A stretch of 64,000 nucleotides of DNA. It comes from JALORV01 sp963707445. GTDB lineage: Bacteria; Pseudomonadota; Gammaproteobacteria; Burkholderiales; Burkholderiaceae_F. The stretch is from NCBI GenBank assembly GCA_963707445.1, contig CAVPPW010000020.1, forward strand, positions 1-64,000, given 5' to 3'. The notes beneath the pieces were generated by a model. The model did no database searches. It had not been told where the DNA came from and saw only the letters and a list, made by a program, of their open reading frames with translations. This document shows, in pieces, positions 10,051-19,018 of this stretch; position 1 is the first letter of the stretch; the number at the start of each line of letters is the position of its first letter. The position numbers and the translations under genes were made by a program.

Positions 10051-10819
10051 TCAGCTACCTCGAATGCTCGGCACGCGAGCGGCTGGCACTCGTCCTCGAC
10101 CCCGGCACCTTTCACGAATGGCTGCCGCCGTCGGAGCGCCTCACCAGTCCGCACTTGGCGCAGCTCGGCGTGCCGTCGGCTTTCGACGATGGTGTGGTGA
10201 TCGGCCGTGCCAAGCTCGACGGGCGCGACGTGTTCGTCGCCGCGCAGGAGGGTGCCTTCATGGGCGGCGGCGTCGGCGAGGTGCACGGGGCCAAGCTGGT
10301 CGGCCTGCTGCAACGCGCGCTGCGCGATCGTCCGGCGGCAATCGTGCTGCTCGCCGAATCCGGCGGCGTGCGGCTGCATGAGGCCAACGCAGGGCTGATC
10401 GCGGTGTCCGAGGTGATGCGCGCCGTGCTCGACGCACGTGCCGCGGCCATCCCGGTCATCGTGCTGATCGGCGGCGCGAACGGCTGCTTCGGCGGCATGG
10501 GCATCGTCGCGCGCTGTGCCGACCACGTCGTGATCAGCGAAGCGAGCCGGCTGGCGATGTCCGGCCCCGAGGTGATCGAGGCCTCGCACGGCGTCGACGA
10601 ATTCGACTCGCGCGACCGCGCGCTGGTCTGGCGAACCACCGGCGGCAAGCATCGCTTGCTGACAGCGGTGATTGCGATGCGCTTGTCGAGGACGATGTGC
10701 AGGCGTTTCGCACGGCGGCCATCGCCGCACTCGGTGCATCGAAACCGGTGACATTGGCGGTGCTGGAGGACGAGCACGCGCTGCTCACCGCCCGACTCGA
10801 GCGACCGCAAACGGCCTGA
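10047..10819 (+). CDS. mdcD: Malonate decarboxylase beta subunit, one frameshift
   Basis: Carboxyl-transferase-fold subunit which, with MdcE, decarboxylates malonyl-S-MdcC to acetyl-S-MdcC. It starts MISYLECSARERLALVLDPG and shows the crotonase-like oxyanion segments AQEGAFMGGGVGEVHGAKLV, LIGGANGCFGGMGIVARCAD and MSGPEVIEASHGVDEFDSRD. The frame breaks near 10658 (two extra bases after CGCTTGCTGA) and the last part continues DALVEDDVQAFRTAAIAALG to the stop at 10819, giving about 256 residues as expected. ATGA overlap with mdcC; mdcE follows after 11 bases with a GAGGAG ribosome site. Confidence 0.88.
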
Positions 10820-10830
10820 GGAGCACCCCA

Positions 10831-11532
10831 ATGGAATGGAACACCCTTGCGACCCGGCTCTTCGGGGCCGACCACGGCATCACCGCCGATGGAGAATTTC
10901 TCCATGGCAGCGTGCACTTCGACGGCGAGCCGCTCACGGTGGTCGGCACGACGAACCACGCATCAATTGGTGTCGAACTTGCACTCGCGCAAGCCCGCGC
11001 AGTACTCGACACGATCACGAACCATCCCGGCCGCCCGGTCCTCCTGCTTATCGACACCCAAGGTCAGCAATTGCGCCGCCGCGACGAATGGTTGGGCATC
11101 AACCGCGCAATGGCGCACCTCGGCGCAAGCATCGACCTGGCGCGGCGCCGCGGGCATCGCGTGATCGGGCTGGTGTACGACCAGGCGCTGTCGGGCGGCT
11201 TCATCACCTCCGGGCTGATCGCCGACGCCTGCTACGCGCTCCCGGACGCCGAGATCCGCGTGATGCGCATCCCTGCCATGGCGCGCGTCACCAAGTTGCC
11301 CGAAGAACGACTCACGGCGCTGTCGCAGTCCAACCCGGTGTTCGCGCCCGGCGTGCAGAACTACGTCGCCATGGGGGGCGTGCGTGGACTCTGGCAGGGT
11401 GATCTACAAGCCGCACTGCGCGATGCGCTGGCCCATGCGCCGACTTTCGACAGTCGTGCGCAGGACGGCGCGGAACGTGGTGGACGGCAACTCGCGGCCA
11501 CCGTCGTGGAACGTGTGATGGCAGCGCCCTGA
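10831..11532 (+). CDS. mdcE: Malonate decarboxylase gamma subunit
   Basis: Partner of MdcD in the decarboxylase core, 233 residues, frame intact. It begins MEWNTLATRLFGADHGI and has the carboxyltransferase-like segments LLLIDTQGQQLRRRDEWLGI, YDQALSGGFITSGLIADACY and MRIPAMARVTKLPEERL. ATG at 10831 is preceded by CTGAGGAGCACC. It sits between mdcD and mdcG, 18 bases before the latter, with the same strand and spacing as in other mdc operons. Confidence 0.9.
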   Translation: MEWNTLATRLFGADHGITADGEFLHGSVHFDGEPLTVVGTTNHASIGVELALAQARAVLDTITNHPGRPVLLLIDTQGQQLRRRDEWLGINRAMAHLGASIDLARRRGHRVIGLVYDQALSGGFITSGLIADACYALPDAEIRVMRIPAMARVTKLPEERLTALSQSNPVFAPGVQNYVAMGGVRGLWQGDLQAALRDALAHAPTFDSRAQDGAERGGRQLAATVVERVMAAP

Positions 11533-11550
11533 TCGAACGAAGGCACTGCC

Positions 11551-12237
11551 ATGGTCGTCCTTCGCCGCCATCGACTCGTTTACGTTTCGGACGTCGGCTG
11601 GTCTGCCATCCTTGCGCGTCCCTCGGATGCGCAAGCCCAGAAATGTCTGGCGCATTGGGCCGCACATCGACTGCCGCTGGTCGTGACGCGGCAACCGGCC
11701 GATGCCGCCATCACCGACCCGATCGCGCTCGGCCTTTCAGCGCCTGCACGCTGGAGCTGGCGCCGCCTGGCGTTGCAGATGCCACGCGAGGCGCTCCTGC
11801 ATTTCGACGAGTTTCCTCAACTTGCGCAGGTGCAGCGGCTGCTACCGGGCTCGGCGCGCCGCGCGGTGCGCGACTTGCTGGCCGGGTTGCGGAAGTGCCG
11901 GCGCGACGGCCCGCGCATTCGGCAGCTATGGGTGGCAGGCGCTCAGCGGTCTCGATCACTCTGCGGCAGGAGTCTGACTTCGACCTTTGGATCGGCGTCG
12001 ACGACGCGGCCCATGCGGATGCGGTAACCCGGCTGCTCCAGTCCTTTGCCGCGACTTCGCCCCGGTTGGATGGCGAGATCGATGTTCAGCGACGGTACGG
12101 CGGTTGCGTGGCGCGAATGGGCCAATTGGCGCTGCGGACTCACGCGCGCCGTCATGACGAGGGGCCTCAGTGGCGTGGCGTTGCGGCACGATGCCGCATG
12201 GTGTGAGTCCACCCACCTGGCGGCGGCGGCCGCATGA
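11551..12237 (+). CDS. mdcG: Malonate decarboxylase holo-ACP synthase, frameshifted
   Basis: MdcG transfers 2'-(5''-triphosphoribosyl)-3'-dephospho-CoA onto the serine of MdcC. It starts MVVLRRHRLVYVSDVGWSAI; the middle reads RFGSYGWQALSGLDH-like and then QESDFDLWIGVDDAAHADAV, containing the nucleotidyltransferase-like GS and DxD elements; the C-terminus reads MFSDGTAVAWREWANWRCGL to the stop at 12237. The parts lie in different frames with breaks near 11900, 11958 and 12085. Joined length, 228 residues, is normal. The stop overlaps the mdcB start (ATGA). Confidence 0.85.
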
Positions 12238-13110
12238 ACCCTCTGCAGGCGCTGTCCACTTCGCTGCGTCCGCGGCCGCAGGCGTTGCTCACGCCCGCGG
12301 CGATTGGACGCGCTGCCACGCTCGCGCTGCACGACGAACTGGCGCTGTCGCCCAAGCCGGGGCTGGTGACGCTGGTGGACAGCGGCAGCCACGACGACAT
12401 GGATGCGCACACCTTCATGCGCAGCCTGTTCGCGCTTCGCCGCTACTTCGTGCAGATCGCCGAGGCAGGCCATGCCGACGCGGATTTCGGAGCACTGGAG
12501 CGCCTGGGCATCGCCGCTGAAGCACGCATGCTGGCCGCGACGGGCGGCGTCAACACGCATCGCGGCGCGATCTTCATGCTGGGCATGCTGTGCGCGGCGG
12601 CCGGTGCCATCGCCCGCGAGTGCGCCTGCGAGCCGTCTCCGGCTCAACTGCGCGTTGCGCTGCGCCGGCACTGGGGTGACGCGCTTGCCGCGCGCAGTCG
12701 GCGCCCGCCCGTGCTGCCCGGCGGCATCGCCGCGCGCCGTCACGGGCTGCGCGGCGCATCCGAAGAGGCGGCGCTCGCCTTCCCAGTGTTGTTCGAGACC
12801 GCAGTCCCCGCGCTGGCCGCTGGGCTGGCACGCGGGCTGCACGCCGCAGCAGGCTCGGCTCGACACCTTGTTTCATGTCATGGCAGTGCTCGACGACAGC
12901 AACCTCGCTCACCGCGGCGGCCTTGCCGGCTTGCATCACGCGCAACGCGCGGCGAGCGTCTTCCTGGCGCACGGCGGCACCGCGCGGCCCGACGGGCTTG
13001 CCGCGGCGAGAGCCATCGCCGACGATTTCGTGGCGCGTCGCCTCTCGCCCGGCGGCGCGGCCGACACGCTGGCCGCTGCCTGTTGGGTGCTGCGCATCGG
13101 TGGTGCGTGA
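12234..13110 (+). CDS. mdcB: Triphosphoribosyl-dephospho-CoA synthase, frameshifted
   Basis: MdcB (CitG family) makes the prosthetic-group precursor from dephospho-CoA and ATP. The N-terminal part reads LSPKPGLVTLVDSGSHDDMD and AATGGVNTHRGAIFMLGMLC, both strongly conserved (KPGLV, TGGVNTHRGAIF). After a one-base insertion near 12850 the frame changes and continues LFHVMAVLDDSNLAHRGGLA and ends ACWVLRIGGA at 13110. About 291 residues, as expected. Its TGA overlaps the mdcH ATG by one base (TGATG). Confidence 0.87.
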
Positions 13111-14022
13111 TGGCCTTCGCGCTGCTGTTCTCCGGCCAGGGAACGCAGCATCCTGCCATGCTGCCCTGGCTGGCCGAGGACGCACAGGTGCGCAATATGC
13201 GGGCCCGTCTGGGCGTCGACGACTGGCGCCGCTGTCTCGAGGATCAGGCCTGGGCTGCGCGCAACGCGAACGCGCAGCAGCTGCTCACGGGGCTCGCGCT
13301 GGCGGCTTGGGGCCAGCTGGCAACGTCCGTGGGAACGCCCGGCGCAGTGGCTGGCTACAGCGTCGGTGAACTGGCCGCCTTCAGCGCGGCCGGCGTGTTC
13401 GATGCCGGCACCGCCTTGGCGCTCGCATCCCATCGGGCGCGAGGCGATGGACCTCAGCGCCGGCGCCGCGGCGGGCGGCATGCTCGCCGTCAACGGTCTG
13501 ACGGAGCCTGCGCTCGAGCGGTTGCTGGCCGACACAGGTGTTGCGCTGGCCATCCGCAACGGCATCGAGAGCGTCGTGCTCGGTGGTCCGGTGGCCGCGC
13601 TGGAGGAAGCCGAACGTGCCGCCGTCGGACAGGGGGCGCACTGCACGCGGTTGCGTGTGAACGTCGCTTCCCACACGCCCTGGATGCGTGAGGCCGCGGA
13701 CAGCTTTGCGCGGACGCTTGCCGGGGTGCCGTTCAAGCGCCCGCGGATCGCGCTCTACAGCAATGCGGCAGACCGCATTCGCGACGCCGGCGCTGCCCGC
13801 GCAGCGCTCGCATTGCAGCTGGCGTGCACTGTCCGCTGGGACGAGTGCATGGACAACGTTCACGCACGCCATGTGCGCTGCGTGCTCGAAGTCGGCCCGG
13901 GTCAGGCGCTTGCCCGCATGTGGAACCAGCGTTATCCGGACGTTCCGGCGCGGGCCTGCGACGACTTTCGCAGCGCCGATGCGGTTGCGACCTGGGTTCA
14001 TGCGCATACGGGTCGGACATGA
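13110..14022 (+). CDS. mdcH: Malonyl-CoA:ACP transacylase MdcH, one frameshift
   Basis: Loads malonyl from malonyl-CoA onto MdcC to prime the decarboxylase. FabD-like fold: ALLFSGQGTQHPAMLPWL at the N-terminus, the nucleophile elbow AGYSVGELAAFSAAGVF (Ser in GYSVGE), and the histidine-containing NVASHTPWMREAADSF. A single inserted base near 13440 switches frame between ALASH and EAMDLSAGAAAGG. About 304 codons, normal for the family. It starts at 13110 inside the mdcB stop codon and is the last structural gene of the operon; mdcR follows after 110 bases. Confidence 0.88.
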
Positions 14023-14132
14023 GCTTCACCACCGAGATGGCCGCTACGATGCGCTTACGACAGCATCGGTCCGGCAGTTTCAACGTCCGATGGCGGCCCG
14101 AGCAAACCATTCCATCCGTAGAGACATGCACG

Positions 14133-15053
14133 ATGCGTGACCGGATCAGCGAGGAGATCACGTTTCGCAAGCTGGAAATGCTGCTGGCTTACATGAAAGC
14201 CGGCAACCTCGTCCGTGCCGCAGAACTGCTCGACGTCAGCACGGTCACGGTGCACCGCGCGTTGCGTTCGCTTGAGGAGGGAGTACGGTGCCAGCTGTTT
14301 CGCCATGAAGGCCGCAACCTGAGCCCGACCGGCGCGGCCCAGGTTCTTGCCGAGGTGGCGCGCGAAGTGCTCAAGGCAATGAGCGACGGCATCGAGTCGA
14401 CCCGCGAAGCAGGTGGCTACTCGTCCGACCGCATGCGGATCGGTTCGCTCTACTCGCTGACCATTGCCACGGTGCCTCGCGTGATCATCGACCTGAAGGT
14501 GCGTAAGCCGGATCTGCAGGCCGAGTTGGTGCTGGGCTCCAACCTCGACCTGATGGGCAAACTGAAGCGGGGCGAGATCGACGCGGCGCTGGCCGCAATG
14601 CCCGATACCGAACCCGACATCGAATCCATCGCGCTCTTCGAGGACGACATCTTCTTTGCGGCACCGATCGGCTCGAAGTACGCGGGCATGGACGCGGTCG
14701 ACCTGCGGGCGTGCGCCGAGGAGCGCTTTGTGAGCCTAGGCGAGGGTTTCGTCACCTACCAGGGCTTCGTCGAGGCCTTTCGCGTCGCGAAGTTCAAGCC
14801 CAACGTTGTGATGAAGGTCGATGACATCTTTTCGCTGATGAACCTCGTCAGCGGTGGCGTGGGCTACACCCTGCTGCCGGGGCGCGTTCGCGATGTCTTC
14901 AAGGACAAAGTGCAGCTGATCCCGCTCCAGCCGAAGTACCTGATGCGTCAGACCATCGGCCTGCACTTCCTGCGAACGCGCGAACGCGATCCCAACTTGC
15001 TGGCGCTCGCATCGGTGTGCCGCGTGGTGCACCGAAAAGCAGGGCGGCGGTGA
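14133..15053 (+). CDS. mdcR: LysR-type regulator of malonate genes
   Basis: Transcription regulator of 306 residues, the usual MdcR length. The N-terminal winged helix-turn-helix spans about residues 8-65 (FRKLEMLLAYMKAGNLVRAA and VSTVTVHRALRSLEEG); the periplasmic-binding-like effector domain follows (LVLGSNLDLMGKLKRGEIDA, VSGGVGYTLLPGRV). The ATG at 14133 (MRDRISEEITF) is chosen; the longer frame upstream runs into mdcH. It is co-directional with and immediately downstream of the mdc genes, where MdcR regulators commonly sit, so it probably activates them in response to malonate. Frame intact. Confidence 0.88.
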   Translation: MRDRISEEITFRKLEMLLAYMKAGNLVRAAELLDVSTVTVHRALRSLEEGVRCQLFRHEGRNLSPTGAAQVLAEVAREVLKAMSDGIESTREAGGYSSDRMRIGSLYSLTIATVPRVIIDLKVRKPDLQAELVLGSNLDLMGKLKRGEIDAALAAMPDTEPDIESIALFEDDIFFAAPIGSKYAGMDAVDLRACAEERFVSLGEGFVTYQGFVEAFRVAKFKPNVVMKVDDIFSLMNLVSGGVGYTLLPGRVRDVFKDKVQLIPLQPKYLMRQTIGLHFLRTRERDPNLLALASVCRVVHRKAGRR

Positions 15054-15170
15054 ATGGCAGGCGCCGCGATCAGAACGTCGTCAGCCTCGTGACTCCTGGC
15101 GGCCCGGCTCGAACGTTCGCCTCGACGTCGACTGGCTTTCGGAGGCGTTGGGGGACAGACGAGCGCTTTC

Positions 15171-15192
15171 CATCTGTCTGACAGACGTCTGT
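15171..15192. repeat. Overlapping palindromes downstream of mdcR
   Basis: CATCTGTCTGACAGACGTCT followed by GT holds two overlapping inverted repeats: GTCTGACAGAC and the perfect 12-base ACAGACGTCTGT at 15181-15192. A further GGACAGAC lies 15 bases upstream. There is no following T-run, so it is not a standard terminator; a protein-binding site is possible. The rest of 15054-15326 shows nothing else. Confidence 0.35.
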
Positions 15193-15326
15193 GGATCGAC
15201 CTCGGTCGAGTCGTGCGATGTCAGCTAACGGGCGGACGCGCAGGACCGCTTTCGGCGATCTCTAACTTCCGCAAAGGGTCTCGACTGCGGTCGTGCGAGT
15301 GGACAGTTCCAGCGTCGGTAGCCCAG

Positions 15327-15860
15327 CTAGCCCTTAGCTCGAGATTGATTCGCGCGGCGCAAGACAGGCGATCGCGAGGCGGCGAGCGCGCACAGCGCAC
15401 AAAGCAGAAGCAGGATGCTCGCCGGTTCCGGCGCCTTTCGCACGATGCAATCCTTGCAGTCAGCCACCGCGATCTTCCAGAAATCCTGCTTGGCCCCGAC
15501 CCGGTACTTCGCCCCCAGCGCATTGGTCCAAGCCTGGCTGGGCGGCGTCACGAACTGAAAGGCAAGCTTCGTGATCGTGAAGTCGACCAGCTCGTCTATG
15601 CCGATCACTCCCACGTCCTTGTAGGCGATGTCGAATCCCCAAGTCCAGCCGAGCAGCGGTGCGACCTTATAGCTGTCGTCGTTGACCTTCTGATTCGCAT
15701 TGTGCATGTCTTCGATGACACATACGAGCGACGTCTCGAAGTACAGGCTCAGCTTGCCGCTCGGCAGCAATTTCGCCTTGCTGAGTCGATCCGTCGGTTT
15801 GTCCTTGAAGGTCGGGAAGTCAAGCGGATTTTGATGTGATGCCTCAACAAGGTACTGGCT
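15327..15860 (-). pseudogene. PEP-CTERM sorted protein, 5'-truncated
   Basis: The C-terminus carries a PEP-CTERM sorting tripartite signal: the APEPAS motif, a hydrophobic stretch (ILLLLCALCALAAS) and a basic tail (SRSPVLRRANQSR). This marks proteins sorted by an exosortase. The upstream part has extracellular-looking sequence (LFETSLVCVIEDMHN-like, DIAYKDVGVIGIDELVDFTI, KIAVADCKDCIV). The frame is open up to a stop at about 15872 with no ATG and no signal peptide, so the 5' end is missing, probably lost when the adjacent transposase relic arrived. No exosortase gene is present in the window. Confidence 0.65.
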
Positions 15861-16055
15861 GCAGTCTTATATCCGGCCTTGTCATGCAAGCCGAAGCCTG
15901 CGGGCCCTGATGGAATTCGCCAAGAACGTCCTCATCTCGGTCACGCGCTGCTAGGCGCACGGCTGTGTTCAGGTTTGCGTTCTCGCGGTCCGACCTGTCT
16001 TGCCATCACAGTTGAATCAACCACAGCAACCCAATCGACGTGTCTACGTTTGTCT

Positions 16056-16949
16056 TCACCAGGCTACGCGGGCTTCACACTTACAAAGTTCCGCTCGGTA
16101 CGCCTGACCTCGCGCCAGAATCGCCCACGCCGTGCGAGCAATCTTGCTCGCGAGCGCGACGGCAGCGACGTTGGCAGGTCGTCGCACTTGAATCGCTTTC
16201 TGCCAAGGCGTCGGCGCTTTGGCGTGATACAGGACCGATCGCGCGCCGTGGATCAGCAACGTCCGCAGGTATGGGTCGCCTCGCTTCGAGATGGATCCCA
16301 ATCGGAGCTTGCCCCCAGTACCACTCTGGCGAGGCACCAGTCCGAGGAACGCAGCGAACTCACGTCCTGACTTGAATGTCTGTCGCATCACCCATCGTGG
16401 CGACCAGCGCCGTCGCAGTGAGTCTTCCGATGCCGGCACATCGGCGATCGCGCGGCATGCCACGTCCTGCTTCTGCCAGACGCCGATGCTGCTTCTCAAG
16501 GTGATCGATATCCCGCTGCAGCTCGTCGATACGTCTGAGCTGATCTTGCAGGCAGCACATCATCGTGCCAGGCAGCGCATCTTCGAGCTCTGCCATCCGA
16601 GCCCGAATCTCAGCCAGGCCAGCGACACGGCCTGCTCGAAACGTAGCGCCGAATTCGTACAGCAGTCCGCGTAGCTGATTCACCTGCATCGTGCGGAACT
16701 TGACCAGCAAGGAACGGATGCGATGCAGGCTCAACATGGCCTGCTGATCCTCCGTCTTGGCGGCCACCGTTCTCATTCCTGGTTGCTGCACCGCCGTCCA
16801 GATCGCGCGTGCGTCGGCTGCGTCGGTCTTGTTGGTCTGCACGGAAGGGGCGAATGAACTTCGCATGCAACAGCACGACATGCGTGCCCAAGTGCCTTGA
16901 TCTTGCGTCCCCACCAGTGCGCGCTACCGCGCCACGCCCGGCGGAGGGC
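16056..16949 (-). pseudogene. IS110-family (IS1111-like) transposase relic
   Basis: Second, different IS110-family element. The N-terminal part is lost except for GSAHWWGRKIKALGH (about 16880-16935). Then comes VQTNKTDAADARAIWTAVQQ (DEDD-domain block) and LHRIRSLLVKFRTMQVNQLR, and after a shift the C-terminal part SGREFAAFLGLVPRQSGTGG and SISKRGDPYLRTLLIHGARS. Breaks occur near 16850 and 16380. It is truncated at about 16935-16950, exactly where the ACR3 fragment begins. It lies between the truncated PEP-CTERM gene and the chimeric ORF, so it probably caused both truncations. Confidence 0.8.
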
Positions 16950-17085
16950 ATGAACGCCTTCGAGCGCTACCTGACCTGTCTGGGTCGCCTTGTGCATTGT
17001 TGCCGGCATCGTCCTTGGTCAGTTGTTTCCTGCGCCGATTCAGGCGATCGGTGCGCTGGAAGTGGCGCGCGTCAACCTGCCGGTG
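16950..17085 (+). pseudogene. ACR3-type arsenite transporter, N-terminal fragment
   Basis: ATG at 16950 begins MNAFERYLT and, after a shift near 16977, continues WVALCIVAGIVLGQLFPAPI and GALEVARVNLPV. This is the first transmembrane segment of ACR3 (ArsB/ACR3 family) arsenical-resistance carriers. The match ends abruptly at about 17085, where the next fragment begins in the same frame. Only about 45 of roughly 350 residues are present, so it cannot transport arsenite. Confidence 0.65.
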
Positions 17086-17397
17086 GAGCTGGCCTTCACC
17101 GCCAGGCCTTTAAGTGCCGAGCGCGCGGAGCGCCTCGGCATCATCAACCATGTCGTGCCCGCTGACGCGCTGGAAGCATTCACCTACGACCTGGCCGAAG
17201 ACATCGCGGCGTTGGCGCCACTTTCGATCGCCGTGATGAAGGAACAGTTGCGCATCCTCGCCGGGGCTCGCCCCATGTCGCCGCAGGGGTTCGAACGCGT
17301 CCAGGGACTGCGCCGAGTCGTCTACGACAGCGAGGACTACCAAGAGGGCATTCGCGCGTTCAAGGGGAAGCGGAAGCCGCAATTCAAGGGCAACTGA
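17086..17397 (+). pseudogene. Methylmalonyl-CoA decarboxylase-like (crotonase) C-terminal fragment
   Basis: The last about 103 residues of a crotonase-fold protein: ELAFTARPLSAERAERLGII, then APLSIAVMKEQLRILAGARP and the ending YDSEDYQEGIRAFKGKRKPQ-FKGN. The KEQLR, QGLRRVVYDSEDYQEG and KRKPQF pattern is that of ScpB/YgfG methylmalonyl-CoA decarboxylase. The catalytic N-terminal half (oxyanion hole) is missing and is replaced in frame by the ACR3 fragment. A chimeric ORF of 135 codons (16990-17397) results; it could be expressed but not be an active enzyme. Confidence 0.7.
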
Positions 17398-17735
17398 CTT
17401 CCCCTGAGCGGCACGCCTTGAGAAGACGTAACGCCACCATCGGCGGGCGTCACCTCTTTGGCGGCCCGCTCACTGCGAACGTTTGACGTCCGCTCGCAGG
17501 CCAGCTGCTGCGACAGTCGGCGGAGTATGGGTCGGTCGTACGCGACTTCGGCGGAACGCCGGCCACGCTGTACCAGGCGATCTGCAATGAATCCGCGGCT
17601 GGCGGACAATCTGGCGGATTGCGTCTGGATGACTGCGCGGAGCCAATATCCGCGCGGGTCTTGACAGACACTCTCTCCGCCAGTACCGCAAGCCGTACGA
17701 TGGCGTTTCCGGCCGATTCGGCCGTCGAGCGGGCG

Positions 17736-18539
17736 ATGACTGAAACCGAGGTGCTGCATCCGTTGCGCCCGATCCTGAAGAACTGGGTGTGGGAGCACGG
17801 TCGCGTCGGCACGCGCTATCTGGACTGCAGCAGCGGCGTCATCGGCTTCGACGACGGCAAGAAGTCACGCTATGCCACGGGAAGCATTTACTACGTATCG
17901 CTTGAAAGTAGCGCCGACGCTGCGGCCGCCGAAGTCGGCCCGGCGATCCATGAGGGCGCGCTCGCCCGGTTCTTGCGGGCGGCACAACTCGGCAAGCCGG
18001 AAGAAGCGGGTTCAGTAGCAGACGTGCAGCGCGCAGCGCAGGACTGCGTGGAACTTGGCCTTGTCTGCGCCTATCAGGACGACGCTCAACGCGCGCTCAA
18101 GCGTCATATGCTCGAGCCGTTGTTCGAAGACGAGATCCGCGCCGCGGTCGTGGCGGACATTCGTGCCAAGTACGTCGGTCTGCGAGCCCAACTCGCGCTC
18201 TATGACTTTACGGTGTTTCACGGACTCCCCGCGCCGCTCCTGATCAACGAAGCGCCTTTCATCGACTGGAGGGTGCATGCGCAGCCGCTGCAACCGTTCG
18301 TCACCCTGCCACTGGGACCCTATTGCCTTCTGGTAGGGACGCCTTCGGGCAAGAAGAGTCGGGCGGGCCCGGTGCTCTGGAAGGCCGCCAGCGTCACGGG
18401 TCCGTTCAAGGACCACAATCGCTACATCGTAGAGCGTGCACGACAGTGGATCGTGGCAACGGCAGACGATCAGTTGGCGGCCCTGCAGGACCGATTCGCT
18501 GCTCAAAATCCGGACAGTAAAGAAATCGCGAAGCCTTGA
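17736..18539 (+). CDS. Hypothetical protein
   Basis: Soluble protein of about 267 residues, not recognised. Features include YLDCSSGVIGFDDGKKSRYA, ALYDFTVFHGLPAPLLINEA, PFIDWRVHAQPLQPFVTLPL and LLVGTPSGKKSRAGPV. The middle layout, an interaction-free loop followed by a Pro-rich strand and a LLVGTPSG turn, is somewhat like DUF4238-type proteins, but I would not assign it. ATG at 17736 is preferred; ATG at 17700 in the same frame is an alternative. No signal peptide. It is convergent with the CBS-domain gene. Bases 17398-17735 hold no other supported gene. Confidence 0.5.
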   Translation: MTETEVLHPLRPILKNWVWEHGRVGTRYLDCSSGVIGFDDGKKSRYATGSIYYVSLESSADAAAAEVGPAIHEGALARFLRAAQLGKPEEAGSVADVQRAAQDCVELGLVCAYQDDAQRALKRHMLEPLFEDEIRAAVVADIRAKYVGLRAQLALYDFTVFHGLPAPLLINEAPFIDWRVHAQPLQPFVTLPLGPYCLLVGTPSGKKSRAGPVLWKAASVTGPFKDHNRYIVERARQWIVATADDQLAALQDRFAAQNPDSKEIAKP

Positions 18540-18580
18540 CGACGAACTCAGGGCTTACCGCCGCGCGCGAATCTCAGAGC

Positions 18581-19018
18581 TCAGCGACTGCCGCTGATGT
18601 AGTGCTCGAGTTGTTCGATGATGAACTGCTGCTCGGAGATGATGTCCTTCACGAGGTCGCCGATCGAAACGAGGCCGATCAGCTTGCCGTTGTCGAGCAC
18701 CGGCAGATGGCGCACGCGGTTCTCGGTCATGATCGCCATGCATTCCTCCGTCGTCTGCAGCGGGCCGACGCAAAGCACCCGCGTGGTCATGACGACGGAC
18801 ACCGGCGTTTCCTTCGACGAGCGGCCGGCCAGCACGATCTTGCGTGCGTAGTCGCGCTCGGTGACGATGCCGACGATCTTCTCGCCTTCCATCACCAGCA
18901 GCGCGCCGATGTCGTGTTCGGCCATCTTCTTGATCGCGTCGTAGACGGTGTCGTTCGGGCCGATCGAATGGACGACCTTGCTCGGCTTTCCCTTCAGGAT
19001 CTGGGCGATACCTTTCAT
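18581..19018 (-). CDS. CBS-domain pair protein
   Basis: Compact protein of 145 residues made of two CBS motifs (a Bateman module): VYDAIKKMAEHDIGALLVME with IVGIVTERDYARKIVLAGRS, and TTEECMAIMTENRVRHLPVL with LIGLVSIGDLVKDIISEQ. Such stand-alone modules bind adenine nucleotides and often respond to energy or stress state. ATG at 19018 is preceded by CGGGAGGATGG, a good ribosome site. It overlaps the end of the upstream DUF255 gene (TGATG), and in the sequence as given one frame reads straight from that gene into this one. Confidence 0.88.
   Translation of the reverse strand: MKGIAQILKGKPSKVVHSIGPNDTVYDAIKKMAEHDIGALLVMEGEKIVGIVTERDYARKIVLAGRSSKETPVSVVMTTRVLCVGPLQTTEECMAIMTENRVRHLPVLDNGKLIGLVSIGDLVKDIISEQQFIIEQLEHYISGSR

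Noticed and set aside
17736..18539. Assignment to DUF4238
   Set aside because: Resemblance is limited to loop order; I could not find the family signature with confidence.
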